The notes under the pieces were generated by a model, which was given only the letters and a program-made list of their open reading frames with translations, had not been told where the DNA came from and did no database searches. Positions 9,115-17,525 of a DNA stretch of 64,000 bases are shown piece by piece. The number at the start of each line of letters is the position of its first letter. Within the stretch, counting starts at the first letter, position 1. Origin of the DNA: Chitinibacter bivalviorum (lineage in GTDB: Bacteria; Pseudomonadota; Gammaproteobacteria; Burkholderiales; Chitinibacteraceae); NCBI RefSeq assembly GCF_013403565.1, contig NZ_CP058627.1, forward strand, positions 186,001-250,000. Reading direction: 5' to 3'. Made by a program: the position numbers and the translations under genes.

Positions 9115-10761
9115 ATGATCGCCGTTTTGGAAGCCCAGCGTGCAGGATTATTCAAGCGCCAACACATCTTACCCAATTTAATCGCTGGGGTGGTGGTTGG
9201 TGTGGTGGCCTTACCGCTGGCGATGGCGTTTGCAATCGCCAGTGGCGCCAAGCCAGAACAGGGGATTTATACCGCACTGATTGCTGGTTTGGTCGTTGGT
9301 TTATGCGGCGGGTCGCGCGTGCAAATCGCGGGGCCGACCGGCGCTTTTATCGTGATTCTGGCCGCGATTACCGCGCAACACGGCATTGTGGGGCTGGAAA
9401 TTGCCACGATGATGGCGGGCGTGATTTTGCTACTGATGGGGGTGGCCAAGCTCGGTGGCGTGATCAAATTTATCCCTGCACCGGTCATTGTTGGGTTTAC
9501 CGCTGGGATAGGCGTGATTATCTGGCTGGGGCAATGGCCAGCTTTTTTTGGTCTACCTACGCCTACTGCGACGCATTTTCATGAAAAGCTCTGGGTCTTG
9601 TTGCAGTCTTTGACGCATCTGCATTGGGCGACGACGGCGCTGGCGGCGTTGGGTTTGGCGGTGCTGCTGATTACGCCCAAAGTGAAATACCTCAATCGCC
9701 TGCCGGCGCCATTGATTGCGATGTTGCTAGTGACGCTCATTCAATATTTCGCTCAGTTTGCGGGCGTGAAAACGATAGGCTCGGCCTTTGGCGGTATTCC
9801 ACAAGGCTTGCCCGCTTTTGCGTGGCCTGAAATTACGCTGGCGCGTTTAATTGAATTAATTGGCCCTGCATTTACCATCGCCATGTTGGGGGCGATTGAG
9901 TCGCTCCTTTCGGCCGTGGTGGCTGATGGTATGGCAGGGACGCGACACGACTCAAATCAAGAGCTGATCGGGCAGGGCTTGGCCAATATGGTGATCCCCC
10001 TGTTTGGCGGTTTTGCCGCGACGGGGGCGATTGCACGCACGGCGACGAATATCCGCAATGGCGGTAATAGCCCATTGGCTTCGGTGATTCATTCAGTCAC
10101 TTTATTGCTGATCTTGCTCTTTCTGGCGCCTTTGGCTGCGCATATTCCGCTGGCGGTGCTGGCGGCCATTTTATTTATCGTGGCGTGGAATATGAGTGAG
10201 GTGAAGCATTTTTTCTATATGCTCACCCATGCGCCGCGTGCCGATGTGGCCATTTTGCTGATTACGTTTTTTCTTACGGTGTTTGCGGATTTGGTGGTGG
10301 CCGTCAATATCGGCGTGATTCTGGCGACGATGCATTTCTTGCGGCGAATGTCGATGTCGGTCGAGGTTGCGCCGCAAGATGAAAAAACCTTGGCGATGGA
10401 TTTACTCAGCCAAGGCTTGATGAAATTGCCCACCGGGGTGCTGGTGTATTCGATCGAAGGGCCATTTTTCTTTGGTGCGGTAGAAAACTTCCAGCGCGTG
10501 CTGCACGACACGCATACCGACCCGAAAGTGCTGATTATTCGCTTACTGCGCGTACCCTTTATGGATATGACCGGGCTGCAAACGCTAGATGAAGTGGTTG
10601 CCAGCTTGCAAGAGCGGGGGGTGGTGGTGATCTTGTGCGAGGCCAACGAGATGGTTAGTACCAAATTAGCTCGCTCGGGCGTCGTCGAGACCTTGAAAGC
10701 TGAAAATCTGCTGCCGACTTTTGCGGCCGCCATTTGCCGAGCGGATGCGGTTTGCCAATAA
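9115..10761 (+). CDS. SulP family anion transporter with C-terminal STAS domain
   Basis: A 548-aa inner-membrane permease of the SulP/SLC26 family (sulfate, bicarbonate or dicarboxylate). The first membrane block carries PLAMAFAIASGAKPEQGIYT and the signature GGSRVQIAGPTGAF. About ten further hydrophobic segments follow. Residues after about 430 form a STAS domain with VLIIRLLRVPFMDMTGLQTL. The ATG at 9115 (MIAVLEAQR) is taken as the start, since the upstream in-frame start at 9019 would run into the divergent gene. The substrate cannot be told from sequence; bicarbonate or sulfate are the usual options. Confidence 0.92.
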   Translation: MIAVLEAQRAGLFKRQHILPNLIAGVVVGVVALPLAMAFAIASGAKPEQGIYTALIAGLVVGLCGGSRVQIAGPTGAFIVILAAITAQHGIVGLEIATMMAGVILLLMGVAKLGGVIKFIPAPVIVGFTAGIGVIIWLGQWPAFFGLPTPTATHFHEKLWVLLQSLTHLHWATTALAALGLAVLLITPKVKYLNRLPAPLIAMLLVTLIQYFAQFAGVKTIGSAFGGIPQGLPAFAWPEITLARLIELIGPAFTIAMLGAIESLLSAVVADGMAGTRHDSNQELIGQGLANMVIPLFGGFAATGAIARTATNIRNGGNSPLASVIHSVTLLLILLFLAPLAAHIPLAVLAAILFIVAWNMSEVKHFFYMLTHAPRADVAILLITFFLTVFADLVVAVNIGVILATMHFLRRMSMSVEVAPQDEKTLAMDLLSQGLMKLPTGVLVYSIEGPFFFGAVENFQRVLHDTHTDPKVLIIRLLRVPFMDMTGLQTLDEVVASLQERGVVVILCEANEMVSTKLARSGVVETLKAENLLPTFAAAICRADAVCQ

Positions 10762-10918
10762 GCGAGCTGCTTTGCCTGCTGCGTTCAGTCAAATGTTTAG
10801 TCAAATCAAATAATCAGAAATAAATCAGGTTTTGGCATGGCTTGGGCGGCTCTCACCCTATCAGCGCTGCGGCGCGCAAGGTAGAATTGCGTTTTGCTTT
10901 AAGAAGTCCTCGGCGCAT

Positions 10919-11728
10919 ATGCAATCATCTCTTCCTTCTCATCCGATTGGTGTTTTTGATTCTGGCGTTGGTGGCCTCACGGTGGTGCGTGCCTTGATGG
11001 ACAGACTGCCGTTTGAAAATATCATCTATTTCGGCGATACGGCGCGCGTACCTTATGGCGTAAAGTCCGTTGCAACGATTGAGCATTACACCCAGCAAAT
11101 CGCTGACTTTCTGCAGCAACAACAAGTCAAAATGTTGATTATTGCCTGCAATACCATGGCGGCAGTGGCGGCAGATAAAGTGCGAGCCAGCGCCAAGGTG
11201 CCGGTGCTGGATGTTATCGAAGCGGGCGCGAAAAACGCGGTAGCGCAAACCAAAACCGGCGGGATAGGTGTAATCGGTACGCCAACAACGATTAACTCAA
11301 ACGCCTACGCCCGCGCGATTCATCAGCTCAATCCTGCTTCGCGTGTCTACTCACAAGCTTGCCCATTATTTGTGCCGCTGGTCGAAGAGGGCTGGCTCGA
11401 TCATGCGGTGACGCGTCTAACCGCGCAGGAATATTTAAAGCCTGTGTTTGTCGAGTCGATTGATACGCTGGTGCTGGGTTGCACGCATTACCCGCTGATC
11501 AAGCCATTGCTGCTTGATGTGTGTGGTAATCGTATGCAGCTGGTGGATTCGGCTTTATCGATTGCCGATCAAACGGCCGATATTTTGCAAAGCAGCGGTT
11601 TGGCCAATCCGGCGCATACGATGCCCGAATATCGTTTTGTCGTAACCGATCTGCCGGTCAAATTCCAAACCATTGGTGAGCGTTTCCTGGGGCGTAGCTT
11701 AGGTAAAATTGAACTAACCCAGCTCTAA
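10919..11728 (+). CDS. murI: Glutamate racemase MurI
   Basis: MurI converts L-glutamate to D-glutamate for peptidoglycan. The 269-aa protein begins HPIGVFDSGVGGLTVVRAL, has YFGDTARVPYG, and carries the two catalytic cysteines C77 (IIACNTMAA) and C188 (LGCTHYPLI). The ATG at 10919 gives the standard N-terminus; the reading frame is open 87 bases further upstream but nothing there resembles the family. It stands alone, followed by a strong terminator. Confidence 0.97.
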   Translation: MQSSLPSHPIGVFDSGVGGLTVVRALMDRLPFENIIYFGDTARVPYGVKSVATIEHYTQQIADFLQQQQVKMLIIACNTMAAVAADKVRASAKVPVLDVIEAGAKNAVAQTKTGGIGVIGTPTTINSNAYARAIHQLNPASRVYSQACPLFVPLVEEGWLDHAVTRLTAQEYLKPVFVESIDTLVLGCTHYPLIKPLLLDVCGNRMQLVDSALSIADQTADILQSSGLANPAHTMPEYRFVVTDLPVKFQTIGERFLGRSLGKIELTQL

Positions 11729-11752
11729 ACACCTAAAAGCGCCAAAAATACC

Positions 11753-11778
11753 AAAGCCCGATAAAAACATCGGGCTTT
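11753..11778. terminator. Bidirectional terminator between murI and a small convergent gene
   Basis: Ten-base perfect arms AAAGCCCGAT and ATCGGGCTTT flank a six-base AAAAAC loop. The A/T ends of the stem supply a short T-run on both strands, so it can end murI and, from the other side, the 67-aa minus-strand gene. Confidence 0.8.
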
Positions 11779-11806
11779 GCTTTGCGTACAATATGCGAAT
11801 TGGTTT

Positions 11807-12010
11807 TCAGGCGACGTGGCGGCGCGATTGTTGGCGGTCAAACAAAATGCATTCGATAGCCTCACGCATTGAGTGCGCTTTAAAGACTGAAAAAGCACTG
11901 GGTTTTTGCGTGATCAATTCGTGCAACCCTTTTTCTAGGGTTTCTAGGTCGCGATCTGGCAGCTCATACAGCCAGTCATAAGGTGCGGCACCGTAGCTTG
12001 GTCGATTCAT
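11807..12010 (-). CDS. Small hypothetical protein (67 aa)
   Basis: I do not recognise this family. The start is supported by a GAGG ribosome site eight bases before the ATG at 12010. The protein is soluble, with an aromatic N-terminal part (YGAAPYDWLYELPD) followed by two probable helices (DLETLEKGLHELITQ and SMREAIECILFDRQQ) and a basic end. It has its own intergenic region upstream and a terminator downstream, so it is likely a single-gene transcript. No function is proposed. Confidence 0.65.
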   Translation of the reverse strand: MNRPSYGAAPYDWLYELPDRDLETLEKGLHELITQKPSAFSVFKAHSMREAIECILFDRQQSRRHVA

Positions 12011-12168
12011 GATAAAACCTCTTTCATTCCTATGTCATTGCTATTCAAAATTAAAGCAAGATGTGCCTGATGTGAAGCTGATATAGACAAAAGGTAATAC
12101 CAGTTGATTGTTGTAAGTATTTGTTTGGCTGGTGTTTTATACGCTGCATCCACGCAGGGAGTTTGACC

Positions 12169-12546
12169 ATGTTATATGGTGCAACAGTGATTTTTATTGC
12201 GCTCTTTGCCGGTGAGGCACTGGTGAGGTTGGCGCATATTCCGATTCCCGGCCCGGTGTTGGGTATGCTGTTATTGACCTTGCTGGCGCTGTTTCGGCGT
12301 GGCATTGACCGACGAGTGGCGCATTTTTCGACGAGCTTACTGCGCTATCTGGCGCTGCTGTTTATCCCTGCAGGAGTCGGATTGATGACCTTGGGCGATA
12401 AAATCAGTCAGCATGGCATTGCCTTATTGCTGACGATCGTCTTCTCGACCTTGATTACCATGGGGGTGACGGGTTTGTTGCTGCAATATCTACTCAAACG
12501 AAAAGCGCTGCAAGCCCAAGCCGAGACTCAAAAGGAGTTGCCATGA
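12169..12546 (+). CDS. CidA/LrgA family membrane protein
   Basis: A 125-aa integral membrane protein with four hydrophobic segments and the family motif HIPIPGPVLGMLLLTLLALF near residue 25. The start at 12169 has AGGGAG eight bases upstream. The family is described as holin-like (murein hydrolase export control) and, in several bacteria, as part of pyruvate or small-organic-acid transport. It overlaps the LrgB gene by four bases, the usual pairing. A charged tail (KRKALQAQAETQKELP) ends the protein in the cytoplasm. Confidence 0.93.
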   Translation: MLYGATVIFIALFAGEALVRLAHIPIPGPVLGMLLLTLLALFRRGIDRRVAHFSTSLLRYLALLFIPAGVGLMTLGDKISQHGIALLLTIVFSTLITMGVTGLLLQYLLKRKALQAQAETQKELP

Positions 12547-13274
12547 GTCTCAATTGGGCCCAGATCTGGATGCAAATTAATGATATTCCGGCGATCTGGC
12601 TGGCGGTAACGCTGGCGGCTTTTGCGGTGAGTGATGCGATCCATATTCGGGCATACAATTTTCCACTGTTGCATCCGGTGCTCATCAGCGTGTTGATGAT
12701 TATTGCCCTACTCAATCTCACTGGGGTTAGCTATCAAACTTATTTTGACGGCGCGTATCCGATTCACCTGCTGCTTGGCCCTGCGACGGTGGCTTTGGCT
12801 GTGCCCTTGTATGCCAATTTGCAGCGCATTCGCGATTATATCGGGCCATTATTGATAGCATTGGGGGTTGGCTCGGTGGTGGGGATTTTTGCCGGATTGC
12901 TGATTGGGCATCTGTTGGGGCTTTCTCCGCTTAGCTTGATTTCCATTGCGCCCAAATCAGTGACGACGCCGATTGCGATGGCGCTGGCGCAACATGCGGG
13001 CGGTAATGTGTCGTTGGCTGCGGGTGTGGTGATTTTAACGGGCATTTGCGGCGCCATTTTAGCGACGCCACTGTTTCAATTGCTGCGCATTAAAGATGAA
13101 GTTGCCCAAGGCTTTGCGATGGGCATGGGCGCGCATGGGGTGGGAACTTCGCGCGCGATTCAGATGTCCGAAACGACAGGTGCTTTTGCCGGCTTGGCAA
13201 TGGGCTTAAATGGGATATTGACTTCGCTGATCTTGCCCTTGATGCTCAGCATTTGGTTTTATTTTTTCTCATGA
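12543..13274 (+). CDS. LrgB/CidB family membrane protein
   Basis: The 243-aa partner of the CidA/LrgA protein, with about seven membrane segments. Family motifs include LLGPATVALAVPLY, APKSVTTPIAMALA and GMGAHGVGTSRAIQ. The start overlaps the previous gene in ATGA. The pair is thought to act together at the inner membrane in autolysis control or pyruvate uptake; which applies here cannot be read from sequence. Confidence 0.94.
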   Translation: MSLNWAQIWMQINDIPAIWLAVTLAAFAVSDAIHIRAYNFPLLHPVLISVLMIIALLNLTGVSYQTYFDGAYPIHLLLGPATVALAVPLYANLQRIRDYIGPLLIALGVGSVVGIFAGLLIGHLLGLSPLSLISIAPKSVTTPIAMALAQHAGGNVSLAAGVVILTGICGAILATPLFQLLRIKDEVAQGFAMGMGAHGVGTSRAIQMSETTGAFAGLAMGLNGILTSLILPLMLSIWFYFFS

Positions 13275-13351
13275 GTTACAAATTACTTCACCGAGTAGGG
13301 CTGTGAATTGAGCACTGTACAGTTCAGAAATAAAGCAGGTAAGCTGGCGGC

Positions 13352-13747
13352 ATGAAACCACTGCGCGCCATTTTGCTGATCTTGATGTGTATCGCCATAC
13401 CGTTTAACGCGGCGTTTGCCCAGTTGCAACTTGGCACACAGCAAGGCACTGTGCCGCCCGTGGCACAAGCCGATTGCCACTCTACGCCTCAGCATCAGGT
13501 TCGCAATGCTTGCTCGGAGCCACATCTACACCACGGCTTATTTCAGCAAAGCCAGCTGCATATGCATAGTGACCTTAGTAAGCCCGATTGCATTAAAGCT
13601 TGTCAGGCCATGCCGACTTCGGTCATTTTTAGCAGTACTGCGATTATTTCCACCCCATTTCATGCCGTCTTGACGGCTCCTGCTGTGATTGCGTTCAGTA
13701 GCCTGAGCATTTCTCCGCTCGAAGACCCTCCGCGTTTTACCGCCTAA
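13352..13747 (+). CDS. Small exported Cys/His-rich protein, probably copper-associated
   Basis: A 131-aa protein I cannot assign to a named family. Residues 1-23 form a clear Sec signal peptide ending NAAFA. The mature part is rich in possible metal ligands: C42-H43, H48, C54, H58, H60-H61, H70, H72, C80 and C84. A hydrophobic stretch follows near residues 88-118, and the protein ends PPRFTA. It lies upstream, on the same strand, of a DUF411 protein and a multicopper oxidase, which suggests periplasmic copper binding. It could also be a degenerate DUF2946-type protein. Confidence 0.7.
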   Translation: MKPLRAILLILMCIAIPFNAAFAQLQLGTQQGTVPPVAQADCHSTPQHQVRNACSEPHLHHGLFQQSQLHMHSDLSKPDCIKACQAMPTSVIFSSTAIISTPFHAVLTAPAVIAFSSLSISPLEDPPRFTA

Positions 13748-13960
13748 ATACCCCTGTTTCTCCCCGTTTGAATTTGACCTGCTGGGCAGGGGTGCGACCA
13801 AAACATTTAGCCTCTGCGGTGTTGGTTGGCGCTTTGCCGCCAGCGCATCGCGACGTTAATGTTCGCCGTGCCCGCCTAGCGGCAGATTGCGCGCTTGAGG
13901 ATTGTTTCTTCAGTCTTTGCTCAAGCTGCGTCTACAGTGAATTTATCTCTAGGAATGAAA

Positions 13961-14383
13961 ATGAAAAAATGGCTTGCAGTATTCATGATGGCTTTTGTGG
14001 CTTCGCCTAGTTGGGCTGCAGTTGCGGCGACTTTATATAAAGACCCCAATTGCGGTTGTTGCGAAGAATATGTGAAATATCTCAATGCTCATGGCTTTGC
14101 GGTGAAAGCGGTGAACTCCAGCAATATGAGTGCGATTAAACAGCAATATGGCTCGGATAAGCTAGCCAGTTGCCACACGATGCGTGTTGGTCAGTACACG
14201 GTAGAAGGGCATGTACCTGTGGCGGCGATTCAGAAAATGCTCAAAGCGCAGCCCAAGATCACAGGCATTAGCGTGCCGGGTATGCCCGCCAATTCACCGG
14301 GGATGGGGCCAGAAGTCAAAGGAACGTTGAAAGTTTATGTATTAAACCAAAGCGAGAAACCGCAGCTGTTTTCGATTGAGTAA
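13961..14383 (+). CDS. DUF411 family periplasmic metal-binding protein
   Basis: A 140-aa exported protein. Residues 1-20 are a signal peptide ending in SWAA. The mature part begins with the DUF411 motif KDPNCGCCEEYVKYL (C31, C33, C34) and later shows LASCHTMRVGQYTVEGHVP, typical of the family found in copper and cadmium resistance loci. I choose the second ATG (13961) because AGGA lies six bases before it, while the ATG at 13955 directly abuts that AGGA. It precedes the multicopper oxidase and probably delivers or sequesters copper in the periplasm. Confidence 0.9.
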   Translation: MKKWLAVFMMAFVASPSWAAVAATLYKDPNCGCCEEYVKYLNAHGFAVKAVNSSNMSAIKQQYGSDKLASCHTMRVGQYTVEGHVPVAAIQKMLKAQPKITGISVPGMPANSPGMGPEVKGTLKVYVLNQSEKPQLFSIE

Positions 14384-14500
14384 AGGGTATGTGCGTTTAG
14401 ATATTTAATACTCTAATTTTGAGTTAAATACAGTGGGTGGGTATGTGTGGCGGTCTGCGTTACAGTGGCCGCGAAGTACCCAGCTCCAGAGGACAAAATA

Positions 14501-16015
14501 ATGAATCGTCGACATTTTTTACTCAATGCGTCTGCCTTGGGTTTTAGTAGCATGCTGGCGCCCTTGGCGTGGGCTGAAGGTGAGCATGCTGATCATATGA
14601 TGCATATGAATCACGGCGGTGGCGCCAGTGATGGGATGGCGGGTTTAAAAGTCGTGCCCGACATGCCCTTATTGCCAGAAACGGCGTTGCCAGCAGGGCG
14701 GCCGCATCGCGCGCTGGCGCGCTTGGCAAATACGGCCAAACAGCGTGGCGTGGTGAAGGCGACCCTCACCGCCGCAGCGCACGATGTTGAACTAGTAGCA
14801 GGTCAAACCACGCCGATGTGGCTGTATAACGGTCAAGTGCCCGGCCCGCTGATCGAGGCCTTCGAGGGTGATCGGGTTGAAATCCGTTTTATCAATCAGC
14901 TGGCGCAGCCGTCAACCATCCACTGGCACGGCATGCCTGTGCCGCCTGATCAGGATGGCAACCCGCAAGATGCGGTGCCTGCGGGGGGCGAGCGGCTTTA
15001 TCAATTTACGCTGCCCAAAGGTAGCGCGGGTACGTATTGGTATCACCCGCATCCGCATGGTGACACGCCCGAGCAAGTGTATCGCGGTTTGGCTGGCTTA
15101 TTTATTGTGCGGGCCAAAGATGACCCGCTATTGAGCTTTAGCGAGCAGCATTGGGTGATTTCCGATTTGAAACTCGATGCTGAAGCGAAAATCCCCGATA
15201 ACACCGCCAACGACTGGATGAATGGGCGCGAGGGGCAATTTGTACTGATTAACGGCCAGCATCAGCCTGTGATGAATATTTTGGGGCGACAACGTATTCG
15301 GATTTGGAATGCCTGCAGCGCGCGCTATTTGCGTCTGGCGATCCCTGGCCAGAAATTGACTTTGGTGGGCACCGACGGCGGCTTATTAGAAAAGCCAGAA
15401 ATCGTGCCCGAAGTGCTGTTGGTGCCTGGGCAAAGGGTGGAAATATTGCTGGGTGACGGTAAAGCCCAGCATGCCGAGTTGAAAGCGCTGATTTATGATC
15501 GGCAAAAAATGGGGCGGGTTGCCCCCGAAGTGGAGCGTACCCTCGCTAAACTGCAATTTAATACCGGTGCAGTACCCAATACGCCGAAATTGCTGCGAAA
15601 AATCAGCGATCCGGGCAAGGCGACTGCGCTGAAAAAAGTTGAATTTAGCGAAACCATGAGCATGGAAAACGGCCAACATACGATGTCGTTTATGGTCAAT
15701 GGCAAGATCTACGACATGGATCGTGTGGACTTGATCAGCAAGGCCGGTGAGGTGGAAATTTGGCAGATTTTCAATAACTCACACATGGATCACCCTTTCC
15801 ATTTGCATGGCACGCAATTTATCGTGCTCGATAGCGAACTGGAAGGAAAACGCCAAAATGCGCCATATCGCGCGTTGCACGACACAGTGAATTTGCGCCC
15901 GTATGAGACTTTACGCATCAAAGTGGTACAGCATGATAAAGGTCTGCGGATGTTCCATTGCCATATTTTGGAGCATGAAGGGCAGGGCATGATGGCGCAG
16001 GTGAAGGTTATATAA
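14501..16015 (+). CDS. Tat-exported multicopper oxidase (CopA/CueO-like)
   Basis: A 504-aa periplasmic multicopper oxidase, likely a cuprous oxidase protecting against copper. The Tat signal is at the N-terminus (NRRHFLLNASALGF). The copper ligand motifs are complete: HWH at 141-143, HPHPH at 182-186, HPFHLH at 431-436 and HCH at 486-488 with H493 and M498 for the type-1 site. A His/Met-rich stretch (residues about 28-38, HADHMMHMNHGG) after the signal may bind extra copper. The start at 14501 has AGAGGA upstream. It ends the copper-related gene group. Confidence 0.93.
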   Translation: MNRRHFLLNASALGFSSMLAPLAWAEGEHADHMMHMNHGGGASDGMAGLKVVPDMPLLPETALPAGRPHRALARLANTAKQRGVVKATLTAAAHDVELVAGQTTPMWLYNGQVPGPLIEAFEGDRVEIRFINQLAQPSTIHWHGMPVPPDQDGNPQDAVPAGGERLYQFTLPKGSAGTYWYHPHPHGDTPEQVYRGLAGLFIVRAKDDPLLSFSEQHWVISDLKLDAEAKIPDNTANDWMNGREGQFVLINGQHQPVMNILGRQRIRIWNACSARYLRLAIPGQKLTLVGTDGGLLEKPEIVPEVLLVPGQRVEILLGDGKAQHAELKALIYDRQKMGRVAPEVERTLAKLQFNTGAVPNTPKLLRKISDPGKATALKKVEFSETMSMENGQHTMSFMVNGKIYDMDRVDLISKAGEVEIWQIFNNSHMDHPFHLHGTQFIVLDSELEGKRQNAPYRALHDTVNLRPYETLRIKVVQHDKGLRMFHCHILEHEGQGMMAQVKVI

Positions 16016-16540
16016 ATGATGGCAGAGCAATTGAGATGTTTAGTCGCAATTGCTCTGTTCATATTGATGGGTATATTGCTGAGTATATTTAATTTAAATA
16101 GATCTTGGCTTATACCTCTATGCGAAGAGGTGTTGTAGCTCCATTGGGCAGAATGGGTCTATAGCGGCTAGGACAGAAATATATAGCCTTGCAAATGTAA
16201 GATTTACAAGGTTTATCGTACTTCTTGGGACCTGTGGGAGGGCGCGGACGCATCACGGCTAAGGTGTGGCTGTTTTTTCAGGGCTCTACTGGCTTTGGGG
16301 ATAAGCTGAAATTAAATGCGCCTTGTTTCTCTCTGATTTTTCTAATTCGAGTCTCGTGTTGGGACTGATTTTGTGCTCAAGATAAATTGCGAATTTACAC
16401 GTTCAGTTATCTGGGGGGGGGCTTGGTTGTTTTGTCCAAATTAAGAATTTGAAAATTTCTACTTATGGTTCTTTTTGGGGGCTATGTTCAAGATAACGAA
16501 GGTAGTTCGCGGTGGCTTTTTGCGGGAAAGACAAAATGAA
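16016..16540. other. Gene-poor interval with hairpins and an inverted tRNA-Leu fragment
   Basis: No gene is supported here. Just after the oxidase stop there is a hairpin with 11-base arms (16023-16033 and 16047-16057, CAGAGCAATTG and CAATTGCTCTG) but no T-run. A second imperfect palindrome lies at 16187-16211. At 16346-16361 sixteen bases equal the T-arm and part of the acceptor stem of the nearby tRNA-Leu, in opposite orientation. A run of eight or more G lies near 16411. Base composition looks more mixed than in the flanking genes. Confidence 0.5.
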
Positions 16541-16584
16541 AAAAGCCCCTAAAACCTAGTAAATACGTGGCTTTAGGGGCTTTT
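16541..16584 (-). terminator. Terminator downstream of tRNA-Leu
   Basis: Arms AAAAGCCCCTAAA and TTTAGGGGCTTTT (16541-16553 and 16572-16584) form a 13-base stem. On the minus strand it is followed by a T-run (TTTTTT), so it ends the tRNA-Leu transcript. Confidence 0.85.
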
Positions 16585-16607
16585 CTACTTGTCCTGCAAA
16601 ATACTTG

Positions 16608-16692
16608 TGGTGCGCAACACGAGACTCGAACTCGCACGCCTTGCGGCACAGCGACCTCAACGCTGCGTGTCTACCAATTCCACCAATCGCGC
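16608..16692 (-). tRNA. tRNA-Leu (anticodon GAG)
   Basis: The 85-base minus-strand sequence folds as a class II tRNA. The acceptor GCGCGAT pairs with GTTGCGC (with wobbles). The D-stem is GTG/CAC and the anticodon stem CAGCG/CGCTG with loop TTGAGGT (GAG). The variable-arm stem is GCC/GGC around GCAA, and the T-arm is GCGAG-TTCGAGT-CTCGT. The CCA end is encoded. It reads CUU and CUC leucine codons. Confidence 0.96.
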
Positions 16693-16737
16693 ACTAATCT
16701 GAATTGCTAATGAGGTATGCAATTCATGAGGTGGCGA

Positions 16738-16766
16738 ATATTAACGAATATTATCGAGCTTGTCTA
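16738..16766 (-). promoter_or_regulatory. Probable sigma70 promoter of tRNA-Leu
   Basis: On the minus strand TAGACA (16766-16761) and TAATAT (16743-16738) are 17 bases apart, close to the sigma70 consensus. They lie about 45 bases upstream of the tRNA 5' end. Confidence 0.6.
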
Positions 16767-16872
16767 GCCTTGTTTGAAAAATAACGTTTTGTCGTGATCA
16801 GACTTGATGCACGTTAAAAGCGCAGTCACACTCTCGCTATAGACTGTATGACAACTTACTTTGGAGGTCGTA

Positions 16873-17376
16873 ATGAGCACTAAAGCCCGTTTCGTGGTGA
16901 ACGCCCGAGCTAGTAGTAAATTGCCTGAAGCTTTGCGTAGCAATGATGGTATTCGCCAGGCTTTGAAAGCTGCGGATGAATATTTCCCATTGCTGTTGAT
17001 TTTGGATGATCAACAACTCGAATTGCTCAAGCAATGCTCTAAAACACTGGCGAGCCATTTGGTGCCAGGCAGCGTGGTTGATGTGTCTTTGCAGTTTGCT
17101 GACCTGTGCGAGGTTTCCAGCGAATTATTCAAAGAAGTAAAAGATGTTCGCAAAAAAGTGAAGGGCATCGTCAGCGATCACGAAGAAGAGTTGGAAAGCG
17201 ATCACGTAGGTGCACTGCAGTATGTCAGCGAATTCCGCTCTGAAATGGGCCCAGCGCTGGCTAAATCGATTGTATTGCGCCGCTTTGCCAATCGCGTCGA
17301 TGCGGTATTGTTGGCACAGATTCAATATTCGGCTGAGAACGTCGAAATCGAGTTGCACATTACTGAAGAGCAATAA
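16873..17376 (+). CDS. Hypothetical soluble protein (167 aa)
   Basis: I do not recognise the family. The ATG at 16873 has GGAGG five bases upstream. The protein lacks a signal peptide and membrane segments and looks mostly helical. It has an N-terminal domain (FVVNARASSKLPEALRS, then EYFPLLLILDDQQLELLKQC), an acidic/basic helical middle (ELFKEVKDVRKKVKGIVSDHEEELESDH), and a C-terminal AKSIVLRRFANRVDAVLLAQI segment. It has its own promoter region and a strong terminator, so it is probably monocistronic. No function is proposed. Confidence 0.75.
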   Translation: MSTKARFVVNARASSKLPEALRSNDGIRQALKAADEYFPLLLILDDQQLELLKQCSKTLASHLVPGSVVDVSLQFADLCEVSSELFKEVKDVRKKVKGIVSDHEEELESDHVGALQYVSEFRSEMGPALAKSIVLRRFANRVDAVLLAQIQYSAENVEIELHITEEQ

Positions 17377-17479
17377 TCCAGTTTGATGAGGCCTCCACGC
17401 GCAGAGCAGGGCTTTCCCGCGATGCAGGAATGTTGGCGGCGTAAAGCATCAAGGGGCTTCAATTTATTAAGCCACCAGA

Positions 17480-17507
17480 AAAAAGCCCCGATTCAATCGG
17501 GGCTTTT
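17480..17507. terminator. Bidirectional terminator between the 167-aa gene and purL
   Basis: A symmetric hairpin AAAAAGCCCCGAT / ATCGGGGCTTTTT with a short loop and T-runs on both strands. It serves the plus-strand hypothetical gene and the convergent purL. Confidence 0.85.
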
Positions 17508-17525
17508 TCTTTGGGGTATTGCTGC

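Noticed and set aside
13314..13323. ACTGTACAGT as a LexA site
   Set aside because: LexA boxes need an eight-base spacer between CTGT and ACAG; here there is none, so it is only mentioned as a possible other operator.
13768..14010. 80-codon plus-strand ORF between the Cys/His-rich protein and the DUF411 gene
   Set aside because: TTG start without a ribosome site, overlaps the DUF411 start in another frame, and the Cys content looks like chance.
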